From Nitrospirota bacterium (lineage in GTDB: Bacteria; Nitrospirota; Thermodesulfovibrionia; Thermodesulfovibrionales; Magnetobacteriaceae): DNA of 7,571 nucleotides. Location: assembly GCA_015233485.1 (NCBI GenBank), contig JADFXO010000187.1, positions 1-7,571 on the forward strand. The letters are read 5' to 3'. A program made the translations under genes and the position numbers. Of the stretch, positions 1 to 6,230 are shown piece by piece. Below the pieces are notes generated by a model that saw nothing but the letters and a program-made list of their open reading frames with translations, was not told where the DNA came from and made no database searches. How positions within the stretch are numbered: the stretch's first letter is position 1; each line of letters begins with the position of its first letter.

Positions 1-1
1 C

Positions 2-535
2 TATCTTGGGTTTGAGTGGATTGACTTCGGAGATTATTCCAACAGCGTCGTGTCTTTCATAAGGAAAGCAAAAGATCCGGAGGATTTCATAGTATGTATC
101 TTTAATTTCACTCCGGTACCCAGACTCAATTATCGTGTCGGCGTGCCCGCTGAGGGTTTTTACAAAGAGGTGCTCAACAGCGACTCTGAAGCCTACTGGG
201 GCGGCAACATCGGAAACTGGGGAGGATTTCACGCAGATCATACCTGGTGGCAGGGAAGGCCCTTCTCCCTCTGCCTGCAAATACCGCCTCTAGGTGCCGT
301 ATTCATGAAACACGTGAGGCCACTGCCGGAAATAACCCACGAACAACAAGTTATACAACACGAAGAGCATACCGAAACCCCTGCCGAACCACAACAGGCA
401 GTTGCTCCCGTAACAGTGGCAGAAGTCTCTCCAAATGAACCAGTACCGGCACAAAGGGAAGAAACTGCACCGGCTGAGAGCGGCACAAGCGAACACAGAG
501 AAAAGAGCAAAGGCCGTACAAAAGCCAGGCATTAA
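2..535 (+). CDS. glgB: 1,4-alpha-glucan branching enzyme, C-terminal part (5' end outside window)
   Basis: GlgB forms the alpha-1,6 branch points of glycogen in the cytoplasm. Only the last 177 codons are present; the frame is open from base 2 at the window edge, so the GTG at 50 is not a real start. The visible part is the end of the catalytic region (GFEWIDFGDYSNSVVSFIRK) followed by the all-beta alpha-amylase C-terminal domain, with typical GlgB signatures: FNFTPVPR, YRVGVP, LNSDSEAYWGG, WQGRPFSLCLQIPPL. Catalytic residues lie outside the window. After the domain ends (around FMKHVRPLP, base 335) there is a tail of about 65 residues rich in Pro, Glu, Ala, Thr and Gln, ending in a basic stretch (KSKGRTKARH). 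Most branching enzymes stop soon after the beta domain, so this tail is probably disordered and lineage-specific. The identification is secure; the role of the tail is unknown. Confidence 0.93.
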   Translation, partial: YLGFEWIDFGDYSNSVVSFIRKAKDPEDFIVCIFNFTPVPRLNYRVGVPAEGFYKEVLNSDSEAYWGGNIGNWGGFHADHTWWQGRPFSLCLQIPPLGAVFMKHVRPLPEITHEQQVIQHEEHTETPAEPQQAVAPVTVAEVSPNEPVPAQREETAPAESGTSEHREKSKGRTKARH

Positions 536-564
536 CGGTTATCACGACATAAACTGTTACATGC

Positions 565-594
565 CGGGGCTGCGGGCAAAAACCCGTAGTCCCG
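565..594 (+). terminator. Hairpin downstream of glgB, possible terminator without U-tract
   Basis: A near-perfect 12-bp stem (565-576 with 583-594) closes a 6-base loop, CAAAAA, about 30 bases after the glgB stop. Two of the pairs are G-U (569/590 and 572/587). They pair in + strand RNA but would be A-C mismatches in the - strand transcript, so the structure favours a + transcript. No T-run follows directly; the nearest is at about 631-637. This may be a 3'-end stabilising or pausing hairpin, or a weak terminator, rather than a classical intrinsic terminator. Confidence 0.45.
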
Positions 595-665
595 TTACCG
601 GCTAAACTTACCGTGGATACCACCGCCTAAATCTTTTTTATACTCTTTTTGATTATACCTCAAAT

Positions 666-703
666 CACGAAAAAGGACAAAAGAGTGAATTATTCTTTTC
701 GTG
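666..703. repeat. A/T-rich inverted repeat in the intergenic region
   Basis: CACGAAAA at 666-673 is the reverse complement of TTTTCGTG at 696-703, with a 22-base spacer. It is followed by the near-tandem GTGGTTTTT / GTGGTTAAA (702-719). The element lies between the convergent glgB and glycosyltransferase genes, just past the inferred original glycosyltransferase end at 764. It could help end - strand transcription, or it could be a copy of a dispersed intergenic repeat. Neither can be settled from one copy. Confidence 0.3.
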
Positions 704-763
704 GTTTTTGTGGTTAAAAAAATTCTTTTGCCTTTACTCTTATGGCCCACGACTGCGGATAAG

Positions 764-913
764 TTAATAGGTTTCTGCCTTTTTGTCATTAATACCTTTG
801 AAGTTATAACAAGTGAAAATCGTATTATGTCTCAATAACCTGCCATACTCGGTGGTATCTATCAACCGCCTGTTGCACCGTTGAAATGCCGAAGCTACTA
901 TAGGCGAAAGGGC
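764..913 (-). pseudogene. Frameshifted 3' end of the membrane glycosyltransferase
   Basis: Reading the - strand from 913 in the frame set by GCC CTT TCG gives 49 residues before TAA at 764-766, beginning ALSPIVASAFQRC and ending near TIFTCYNFKGIND. This looks like the proper end of the family-39 protein: in the main frame the protein stops abruptly after FVTDGDKPFRL, where relatives continue for some 40-50 residues towards an aromatic, Cys-containing end. Loss of one base in GATAAGCCC (911-918) explains the break; restoring it gives about 553 residues, a usual length for the family. The family comparison is from memory, while the open frame itself is seen directly. Chance openness is possible but unlikely given the protein-like composition. 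Confidence 0.6.
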
Positions 914-2424
914 TTATCACCATCGGTAACGAATATCCCGTTAACCGGCTGGTTTTGCCCTGTAGCACGGAAGGTGTCGTTTATGCCGGGCCACATGTCG
1001 TACTCGTTCATCCTTCTGCCAAGGTTGATGGAATACGTGATGGGATGACCCTTTACGTAAAAGGCAAGAAGGCTGGTCAACTGGTACTTGTCGGAAAAAA
1101 TGAACACCCGTGAGGCGCCCCCTTCTTTACGCATACTCTCATAAATGGACGAGACCTCGTCGCCCAGCGATTTCCATCCCCTGAGCTTCTCTGAAGGGTC
1201 AATCTTAGGTGGAAGTCTCAAGACGTAAGGGAAGTGGCTGACGGCTGTAACAACAAAAGCGGTTATTATAGCGGCGTACACAAGCCGTCTGGTGTGCTTG
1301 CCCCTTATTCTGGGAACGTTATCCCCGGCTGCGTAAAAATAATACCGCACAAAGGCTATAATCCCAGTAATATAACCAGCCATTGCCCAGTTGGCCTCCA
1401 CCCTGCCCTGTATGCTCTTGAGAAGGAAAAAGCACAGAAGCGGAATGGAAAAATAAAACAGAAAACTGCTCTGCAAGGTTTTTTCATTCTCACTCCGTCT
1501 CAATCCAAACAAAGCAACGGACATCAAGACAAATAGCACCGGAGTCACCACTCCCGCCTGCGTGCCTATAAATTCTCCGAAACTCTTCAGTGAGATTCTC
1601 AGGCCATCCGCCAGATGGGCATGTCCTCCGGTATGCTTCAACGTAACCCATCCGTGTTGCATGTTCCATATTATGACGGGGCTAAACACCACCAGGCTTA
1701 TAAACAAGGCAAGATACGTCTTAGGGTTTTGAAGCCATTTCCCTTTATCGTTTGAAAGAAAGAACAAAAACGCGCAAATGTAGAAAAACGCCATTATGTA
1801 TTTTGCCTGAAACCCAAGGCCAACGGACACGCCAAGGGCAACCCACGGCATAATCCCCCCTTTGGCACCAACACGAACGTTAACGGCATTCCACAGGAGG
1901 TAGAGCGACAGTATCCAGAAAAAAACGAATGGCGAATCTATGGTAAAGACTATGCCATACGTGGCAAAAAGCGGGATTATTTGCAGTAACATGGCACAAA
2001 GCAGGGCTAAAAACCGCTCGTCGCTATAGTAATGGCCTCGATAATGCCTTGTTTTCTCCGAAACGGTTTCATTAACGGTTTCCGCACTGTTTATGGTATT
2101 GCCATTCCTATCGTACATTGCAACGACGAGTTTATATAAAAATACGCTGCTTAAAAACGACAGGACAACGGCCATCATCCTTATAGCAAAAACGTTAGTT
2201 CCAAAAAGTGACGTAGTCACGTACATCATATAGACTACCAGCGGCCCTTTAGAGTAATAGCTGAGGTCCAGATGCCTCGTGCAATCCCAATAAAGGGCCT
2301 CGTCGGCACTCAAGTCCAGGGGACCGTGCAATATGTAATAAAACCTGAGGAGACTCAGCACTATAAGCGATACATATAGAGCTATCCCATAAGGGTTGGA
2401 AGAGCTGTTAAGCCTGCTAGTCAC
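898..2424 (-). CDS. Membrane glycosyltransferase of the ArnT / family 39 (PMT_2) type, probably frameshifted at its 3' end
   Basis: This is an integral-membrane glycosyltransferase (508 residues as read) of the kind that moves a sugar from a polyprenyl-phosphate donor onto a lipid, glycan or protein on the periplasmic side. Family features are the N-terminal membrane helix (about 12-32), the first-loop acidic pair D41-E42 in LDLSADEALYWD followed by YYSKGPLVVY (56-65), a second loop motif TIDSPFVFFW (161-170), EANWAMAGY (343-351), many hydrophobic segments up to about 402, and a soluble C-terminal domain (LRGWKSLGDEV, FIFSDKYQLTS). A hydrophilic insert at about 104-137 is unusual. The start is GTG at 2424; A/G-rich AGAGGAAAAGG lies 13 or more bases upstream, and no ATG precedes the conserved N-terminus. 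The frame ends in tandem TAG TAG, but homology-like sequence continues in another frame (next entry). The sugar and acceptor are not predictable. Confidence 0.85.
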   Translation of the reverse strand: MTSRLNSSSNPYGIALYVSLIVLSLLRFYYILHGPLDLSADEALYWDCTRHLDLSYYSKGPLVVYMMYVTTSLFGTNVFAIRMMAVVLSFLSSVFLYKLVVAMYDRNGNTINSAETVNETVSEKTRHYRGHYYSDERFLALLCAMLLQIIPLFATYGIVFTIDSPFVFFWILSLYLLWNAVNVRVGAKGGIMPWVALGVSVGLGFQAKYIMAFFYICAFLFFLSNDKGKWLQNPKTYLALFISLVVFSPVIIWNMQHGWVTLKHTGGHAHLADGLRISLKSFGEFIGTQAGVVTPVLFVLMSVALFGLRRSENEKTLQSSFLFYFSIPLLCFFLLKSIQGRVEANWAMAGYITGIIAFVRYYFYAAGDNVPRIRGKHTRRLVYAAIITAFVVTAVSHFPYVLRLPPKIDPSEKLRGWKSLGDEVSSIYESMRKEGGASRVFIFSDKYQLTSLLAFYVKGHPITYSINLGRRMNEYDMWPGINDTFRATGQNQPVNGIFVTDGDKPFRL

Positions 2425-2460
2425 ATTAATTGTCTTGCCTTTTCCTCTTTTTGGCGCATT

Positions 2461-2526
2461 CTAAAACCCGCCTTTGTCGAGCATTCTGATTATCTGTTTT
2501 GGGGATATAACAGGTGGTTTAGGCAT
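2461..2526 (-). pseudogene. hicA: Truncated HicA-type toxin remnant
   Basis: An ATG at 2526-2524 inside the end of hicB opens a 21-codon frame beginning MPKPPVISPKQIIRMLDKGGF and stopping at TAG 2461-2463. This is the recognisable N-terminus of HicA mRNA interferases. Shifting by one base at the GGCGGG run gives DKAGFRMRQK, closer still to the HicA consensus (KAGF..VRQKGSH), but that frame ends at a TGA overlapping the glycosyltransferase GTG start, and the catalytic His (GSH) and the rest of the double-stranded RNA-binding fold are gone. The start overlaps the hicB stop by 8 bases, as expected for a coupled TA operon. The glycosyltransferase starts only 36 bases after the remnant, so the lost part was probably removed by a deletion or rearrangement that joined the two. 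The toxin cannot be active. Confidence 0.7.
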
Positions 2527-2758
2527 AAGTAACTTCAAGATGAGAAGTGGATTTTTCCTTGTTTATGAGGCTTTCTTCAATGTCTTCGAGTATTCCGAGA
2601 GTTCTATCATTTTCCATATACAATTCGATGGCCTCTCTCAGATTCGATGTCGCCCCCGATTTGGTGTCCCCACAACTTGCCACACCTAATTCATGGCATT
2701 TTGATACATAACCTTCCTGTTCTTTCCAGATTACAACGGTAAAAACAAAGGTCTTCAT
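2519..2758 (-). CDS. hicB: HicB-family antitoxin (short form), toxin partner lost
   Basis: This 79-residue protein resembles the short HicB antitoxins that bind and neutralise HicA mRNA interferase and repress their operon. Visible features are the beta-strand start FVFTVVIWKEQEGYVSKC (4-21), the GVASCGDT turn (25-32) and the amphipathic helix NLREAIELYMEN (39-50), which match the RNase H-like partial fold of the family. No C-terminal ribbon-helix-helix or HTH domain is obvious after residue 52; the rest is acidic. The start is firm: AAGGAGG lies 6 bases upstream of the ATG. The gene is intact although hicA is only a stub, so the antitoxin is orphaned. A weak -10-like TATAAG lies at 2780-2785 on this strand without a convincing -35. 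Transcription from here could read into the downstream glycosyltransferase. Confidence 0.8.
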   Translation of the reverse strand: MKTFVFTVVIWKEQEGYVSKCHELGVASCGDTKSGATSNLREAIELYMENDRTLGILEDIEESLINKEKSTSHLEVTYA

Positions 2759-2764
2759 AACCTG

Positions 2765-2771
2765 CCTCCTT
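2765..2771 (-). promoter_or_regulatory. Ribosome binding site of hicB
   Basis: AAGGAGG, a full anti-16S match, sits 6 bases before the hicB ATG. It is the best-formed Shine-Dalgarno sequence in the left half of the window and fixes the hicB start. Confidence 0.75.
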
Positions 2772-2795
2772 AACGGCCACTTATAATGGGAAAGC

Positions 2796-2885
2796 CTAAA
2801 CGACGTTTTCCATTACGTGTCTGGCCAGTTCCATAAAGTCAGACGCGACCTCAAAATGTACTACTTTGTCGGAGTACGCAATTTT
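2796..2885 (-). pseudogene. Coding-like 29-codon fragment between the DGQHR gene and hicB (unidentified)
   Basis: In a frame different from the DGQHR gene, which it overlaps at its 5' end, the - strand reads 29 sense codons, including DKVVHFEVASDFMELARHVM, and stops at TAG 2796-2798. It follows directly on a TAA at 2886-2888, so it has no upstream continuation. The residue mix looks like the C-terminal helix of a real protein, and base composition here is richer in G+C than the DGQHR gene. It may be the tail of a gene cut off when the defence operon was joined to the backbone. I do not recognise the family, and chance cannot be excluded for so short a stretch. Confidence 0.25.
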
Positions 2886-4144
2886 TTAGGAAGCTGCACA
2901 TTTGCTTCATCTTCTCCGAGGGCCTTTGCATATTTAATGCGAATTTTCTCCGCGTTTTTATCCTGATAATCAAGCATATACAGCAGGATGTCTCTACAAA
3001 TTGCCATCTTTTTGTTGTCTATGGTCTGGCTTTTAGGATCCCATAACGTTCCCTTATATGGCGCCTCATTCAAATTGGTTGGGAGTAAAGATAGTATTTC
3101 TATGCTATCGTTAAGCGTATTTTTTTTCATTTTCATTAGAGCATCGAATATCTGGCAAAACATCAGCAGACCGATAGGTCGAAATAGTATATGTCCTGAA
3201 GTAGCAGAACGCACTTCTGAAAGGATTTTATGTCTGTCACTTTTATGCGCTTTAAAGAAGCTACCTAATTCTGGAAACAGTTTTGCGCATATCTCAAAAA
3301 AAGAGGCGGCAGTTTCTATAAGTTCCTCAAGCTCACTTTCATCAGGTCTATTTGACCTATAAGCAGTCGCTTTTTTAGAACTGAATCTTTTTACAGCATA
3401 AAGAAGTACTGTGTCCAACATGTCATATAAGTTAATGATAGTTGTAAAATGCTTTATATCCCCGTGCGGCAAATTAGCTTTTGTGGCAAGAATGTCAATC
3501 TGGCCATCATTAAAATACTCATGATACTCGACCAGACGTCGGGTAACTATCGCTACTGCATCTGATTCATCCAATGCAATAATCTCGCTTTTATTGACAG
3601 GTTTTGCTTGTTTGTTTAGAGTAGTGAATAACTTGCGAGTTCTTCTCAAGCCTACTTCTGTTGTTTCGTGAGCAACAAAGATAATTGAAAGCTCTTCTTT
3701 TCCCAATTCAGGGTTTTTTGCTAATGCTTCCTTAATTCCAGCCAAACGATGTTGACCATCGAGAGCAAACAATTTTTCTTCATTTGTCAAACTGAGATAA
3801 CCTATACTGTCCCGTGCTGTACTATCAAGATCATCGATATCTATAATACTCGGCGCAACCGGTTTCACATCGAAAGGGTGCCACTGAGGTTTTCCTCCAT
3901 AAACGGCTATAACAAGGGAGTTAAAAAAACGATCGTCATTTTCACAAATGTAACTGGCAATCTCCATGGCTCTCCCCTGCTTTAATTCTCGCTGAATCAG
4001 TTTAGAAAGCTGATTCCCTTCCCCTGGGATATTTTTAGCGTAGTCGATCCGCTCAGCAATTTTATTAAGGGGCATAAGAGCCGAATAATATGCCCAATCA
4101 CCAAAACGACCTCTGAGGGCCGGAAGGTAATAACGTTTTTCCAT
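2861..4144 (-). CDS. DGQHR-domain protein, DndB-like
   Basis: This 427-residue protein carries the DGQHR signature: LFALDGQHRLAGIKEAL at about 125-141, then LFTTLNKQAKPVNKSEIIAL at 172-191 and an acidic DESD (192-195). This is the ParB/DndB-related fold found in genes linked to DNA phosphorothioation and other base-modification systems. DndB in classical systems is a DNA-binding repressor of the dnd operon; this protein may regulate the operon or take part in target recognition. The C-terminal half (about 240-427) is mainly helical and has no motif I recognise. The ATG at 4144 shares its A with the upstream GIY-YIG stop (TAATG), and AAAGGAG lies 10 bases before it, so translation is coupled. 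It is the last gene of the operon, whereas classical dndB is usually first. It is longer than typical DndB, so a separate DGQHR subfamily is possible; I leave the symbol blank. Confidence 0.8.
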   Translation of the reverse strand: MEKRYYLPALRGRFGDWAYYSALMPLNKIAERIDYAKNIPGEGNQLSKLIQRELKQGRAMEIASYICENDDRFFNSLVIAVYGGKPQWHPFDVKPVAPSIIDIDDLDSTARDSIGYLSLTNEEKLFALDGQHRLAGIKEALAKNPELGKEELSIIFVAHETTEVGLRRTRKLFTTLNKQAKPVNKSEIIALDESDAVAIVTRRLVEYHEYFNDGQIDILATKANLPHGDIKHFTTIINLYDMLDTVLLYAVKRFSSKKATAYRSNRPDESELEELIETAASFFEICAKLFPELGSFFKAHKSDRHKILSEVRSATSGHILFRPIGLLMFCQIFDALMKMKKNTLNDSIEILSLLPTNLNEAPYKGTLWDPKSQTIDNKKMAICRDILLYMLDYQDKNAEKIRIKYAKALGEDEANVQLPKKLRTPTK

Positions 4145-4656
4145 TAATAAAATGCTCCTTTCATCGCACGCATCTCAGCGCTAAAATCCATTTTGCTAAC
4201 AGGGGGTAGTATCGCGTCATTAAGAGCAGTTTCTAAAGGTTCAAGCTCAACTGCTGTGTCGGATACAGGTACATAGTAAAAAAACAAGTCTTCTTTATAT
4301 GCGTTGAGCATAAAGTGCACAGCAGGTCGTTTATTTTGGGTTCTTTCTACTATGTATTCAAGAAATCGATCACGTAAAGTCCGTTTGGTTCCTCTTTTGC
4401 CAGCGATACCAACATACATAATAAAGCCATGATGAGGGAAATAATCATTAACATGTCGTACCACAAATGCATAAACTCCTCTTTCCTCTGGTACGGTTAT
4501 CTTGTTATTATCTTCAAATTTAACAAAACTCCACGATAATTTCAATGGATGAGAATATTTGCGCCATTGATGTGGATTTAGCATAAAAGGCCGTGAATAC
4601 GCCATTATATTTTTAACCCTATCAACAAACGGCTCTCCAGAAATGTCATGAACCAT
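4144..4656 (-). CDS. GIY-YIG domain protein, candidate nuclease of the Dnd-like operon
   Basis: This 170-residue protein has the pattern of a GIY-YIG endonuclease fold: ERGVYAFVV (58-66, the GIY strand), GFIMYVGIAGK (77-87, the YIG strand), TLRDRFLEY (93-101, with the expected catalytic Arg), and LEPLETALNDAILPPVSKMD (138-157), where E142 sits where the metal-binding Glu is expected and the following P..N-like segment is replaced by PPVSK. Two tyrosines, an arginine and a glutamate suggest that catalysis is retained. The N-terminal 55 residues (LNPHQWRKYSHPLKLSW) have no domain I recognise. It starts 2 bases after the dndE-herA stop, with GGGAG about 14 bases upstream inside that gene, and its stop overlaps the DGQHR start by one base. 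In this context it could nick or cut DNA for modification, or act as the restriction effector. That role is inference. Confidence 0.7.
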   Translation of the reverse strand: MVHDISGEPFVDRVKNIMAYSRPFMLNPHQWRKYSHPLKLSWSFVKFEDNNKITVPEERGVYAFVVRHVNDYFPHHGFIMYVGIAGKRGTKRTLRDRFLEYIVERTQNKRPAVHFMLNAYKEDLFFYYVPVSDTAVELEPLETALNDAILPPVSKMDFSAEMRAMKGAFY

Positions 4657-4658
4657 AC

Positions 4659-6230
4659 TTAGCTATTTTTCTCCCAAGCTATAATCTTATGTGGAAGTTG
4701 TCCAGGCAGCTTCACCAGGGCAACACCAGGTGGTAGTACTCGATCACTAAAGTCCTCGATACGCATCTTTCTACCAAAAACACCATCCAAACTCTTAACA
4801 CTGGACGAACTAAGTGCAAAAGACCCCACAGTACCCATCTGTTCGAGAAAATCCTCCTCTTCCTGGTCAAAGTCATCCGCACTCTGGGAGAGAAGCATAA
4901 CTATACCGCCTTTTGATGCCGACTTGCGAACAAGAGAACTTAGAGCAACGTGTCGATAGCGGAGAATCTCATACGCCTCCTCCACTATAAGGAGATGACG
5001 TAACATTCGGTTCCCTTCACTATCTACGCGACTGTCATGTAAAGACATAAGATATGAATTCAATACATCCAGAATTAAAAAGATTGCGAGACGCTTAGGT
5101 TCATGTGAAGCACTCCCAAAACTGATAACCCACCGCTTGGAAAAGAACTCACCGGGTGGCATACTTGGCCGAAACATGTTAAGTGAGTTGATAGTGTTAA
5201 GCTTTGCGCCAATACTTCCCGTAGTCTGGCCATTTTGATTTGCAAGAGCATTGAACGACTCTAATACATCATCTAAAGTTATCGCCCTACTTTGTTGTGC
5301 TAAAAGGTCAAGAACTGCTTGCCTCAATAGATCCATTTTAATATCACCTTTGGCTATTAAGCATTTTTGAAAAGAATCCTGAAAAGTAATTGCAAGCTGG
5401 GCAAGCTCATGCTCTCTCATATTGGGTGATCTCCAAAGGAAATCCAGTGGTATAGATACTCCTGGCACATCCAAAGGCCTGATTCCAGGAAAAAATTCAT
5501 CCAGTGTTTTACCGTTCCATTCAGATTTACTGACTAAGGAGCCATCTTTAACAAACTCACCTTTAGGATCAATTAATATCAATGGCAAATCACCAGTAAC
5601 TATAATTTGACGAGCGATTTCCAAACCTGTACGAGTTTTACCAGAGCGAGTTTTACCAAGTATTGCCAAATGTGGCGAAATTCCAGGAGCATTGAGCGTA
5701 TAAGTGAAGGCTGCGTTAGAATCAGGCTCAGTCCCTTTGGCACCAAACCGAATAGCAACAGACCCTTCGCTTTCTTTAAGTTCTCTTACAAATCCAGGTA
5801 ATCCCGTAGAAGAACTAGGTATCATGCCAGCAAGTCTAATAATAAAATCCGTATCGGATCGCTTAACATCTTCGTAATCAGCTTTCAACAACTTCGCTCC
5901 CCTGTGCCAATGGGACTCAACTAATATACGAAAAGAAGCAGGATCCGTAATATATGAAGCTGTCGCCCCCACGATTAGACAGGCCCAAATATCGGCATCA
6001 TCTCCAAAAAGGTGTGTGCCTTCTATAGCATTACCCATTTCTACTCCGGTAGGGAGAGGTATGTCATCTCCACTAACTGGTTCTGCCAGGCTACGCCCTA
6101 TGGCAAGTTTTGCTACAGTGGCTTTGTCCCCTGGAATCAAAGTGGATCGTAAGTCGCCTAAAAACTCTTCTGCCTCTTTTGTAGGTCTATAGCGAAGACG
6201 ATCTATACGGGTCAGGTTAAATTCGCTCAT
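4659..6230 (-). CDS. DndE domain fused to a HerA/FtsK-type ATPase
   Basis: This 523-residue protein has two parts. Residues about 7-118 resemble DndE, the small nicked-DNA-binding subunit of phosphorothioation: GRSLAEP (45-51), the GVEM motif (62-65), DDADIWACL (77-85) and FRILVESHWHRGAKLL (100-115), which parallels the FxLHLHRGIxYL end of DndE. Classical DndE stands alone at about 110-130 residues. From about 150 on comes a HerA/VirB4/FtsK-like P-loop ATPase with Walker A GKTRSGKT (192-199), a following IDPKGEF (220-226), Walker B LLIVEEAYE (413-421) and a downstream polar motif LLSQSADDF (446-454). Such enzymes form hexameric DNA-pumping rings. The ATG directly follows the dndD TAA (TAAATG), with GAGGA 4-5 bases before it. 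I infer that the DndE part docks the motor on nicked or modified DNA. The ATPase is certain; the DndE assignment is from motif memory. Confidence 0.8.
   Translation of the reverse strand: MSEFNLTRIDRLRYRPTKEAEEFLGDLRSTLIPGDKATVAKLAIGRSLAEPVSGDDIPLPTGVEMGNAIEGTHLFGDDADIWACLIVGATASYITDPASFRILVESHWHRGAKLLKADYEDVKRSDTDFIIRLAGMIPSSSTGLPGFVRELKESEGSVAIRFGAKGTEPDSNAAFTYTLNAPGISPHLAILGKTRSGKTRTGLEIARQIIVTGDLPLILIDPKGEFVKDGSLVSKSEWNGKTLDEFFPGIRPLDVPGVSIPLDFLWRSPNMREHELAQLAITFQDSFQKCLIAKGDIKMDLLRQAVLDLLAQQSRAITLDDVLESFNALANQNGQTTGSIGAKLNTINSLNMFRPSMPPGEFFSKRWVISFGSASHEPKRLAIFLILDVLNSYLMSLHDSRVDSEGNRMLRHLLIVEEAYEILRYRHVALSSLVRKSASKGGIVMLLSQSADDFDQEEEDFLEQMGTVGSFALSSSSVKSLDGVFGRKMRIEDFSDRVLPPGVALVKLPGQLPHKIIAWEKNS

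Noticed and set aside
595..789. 64-codon - strand open frame in the glgB/glycosyltransferase gap
   Set aside because: It covers the A/T-rich inverted repeat, has no ribosome binding site and no recognisable protein pattern, and overlaps in another frame the inferred glycosyltransferase 3' end (764-789).
1234..1536. 100-codon + strand open frame
   Set aside because: It lies wholly antisense to the well-supported glycosyltransferase coding sequence and has no family signature.
2474..2689. 71-codon + strand open frame over hicB
   Set aside because: It is antisense to hicB, which has a family match and a strong ribosome binding site.
2782..2787. Perfect TATAAT on the + strand upstream of hicB as a promoter
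   Set aside because: No gene lies downstream on the + strand and no -35 box is found at suitable spacing.
2858..2877. GTACT...AGTAC inverted repeat at the end of the DGQHR gene as a terminator
   Set aside because: The stem is only 5 bp with a 10-base loop, and no T-run follows on the - strand.
2988..3362. 124-codon + strand open frame with a hydrophobic start
   Set aside because: It is antisense to the DGQHR gene; the hydrophobic look comes from the complement of Lys/Glu-rich codons.
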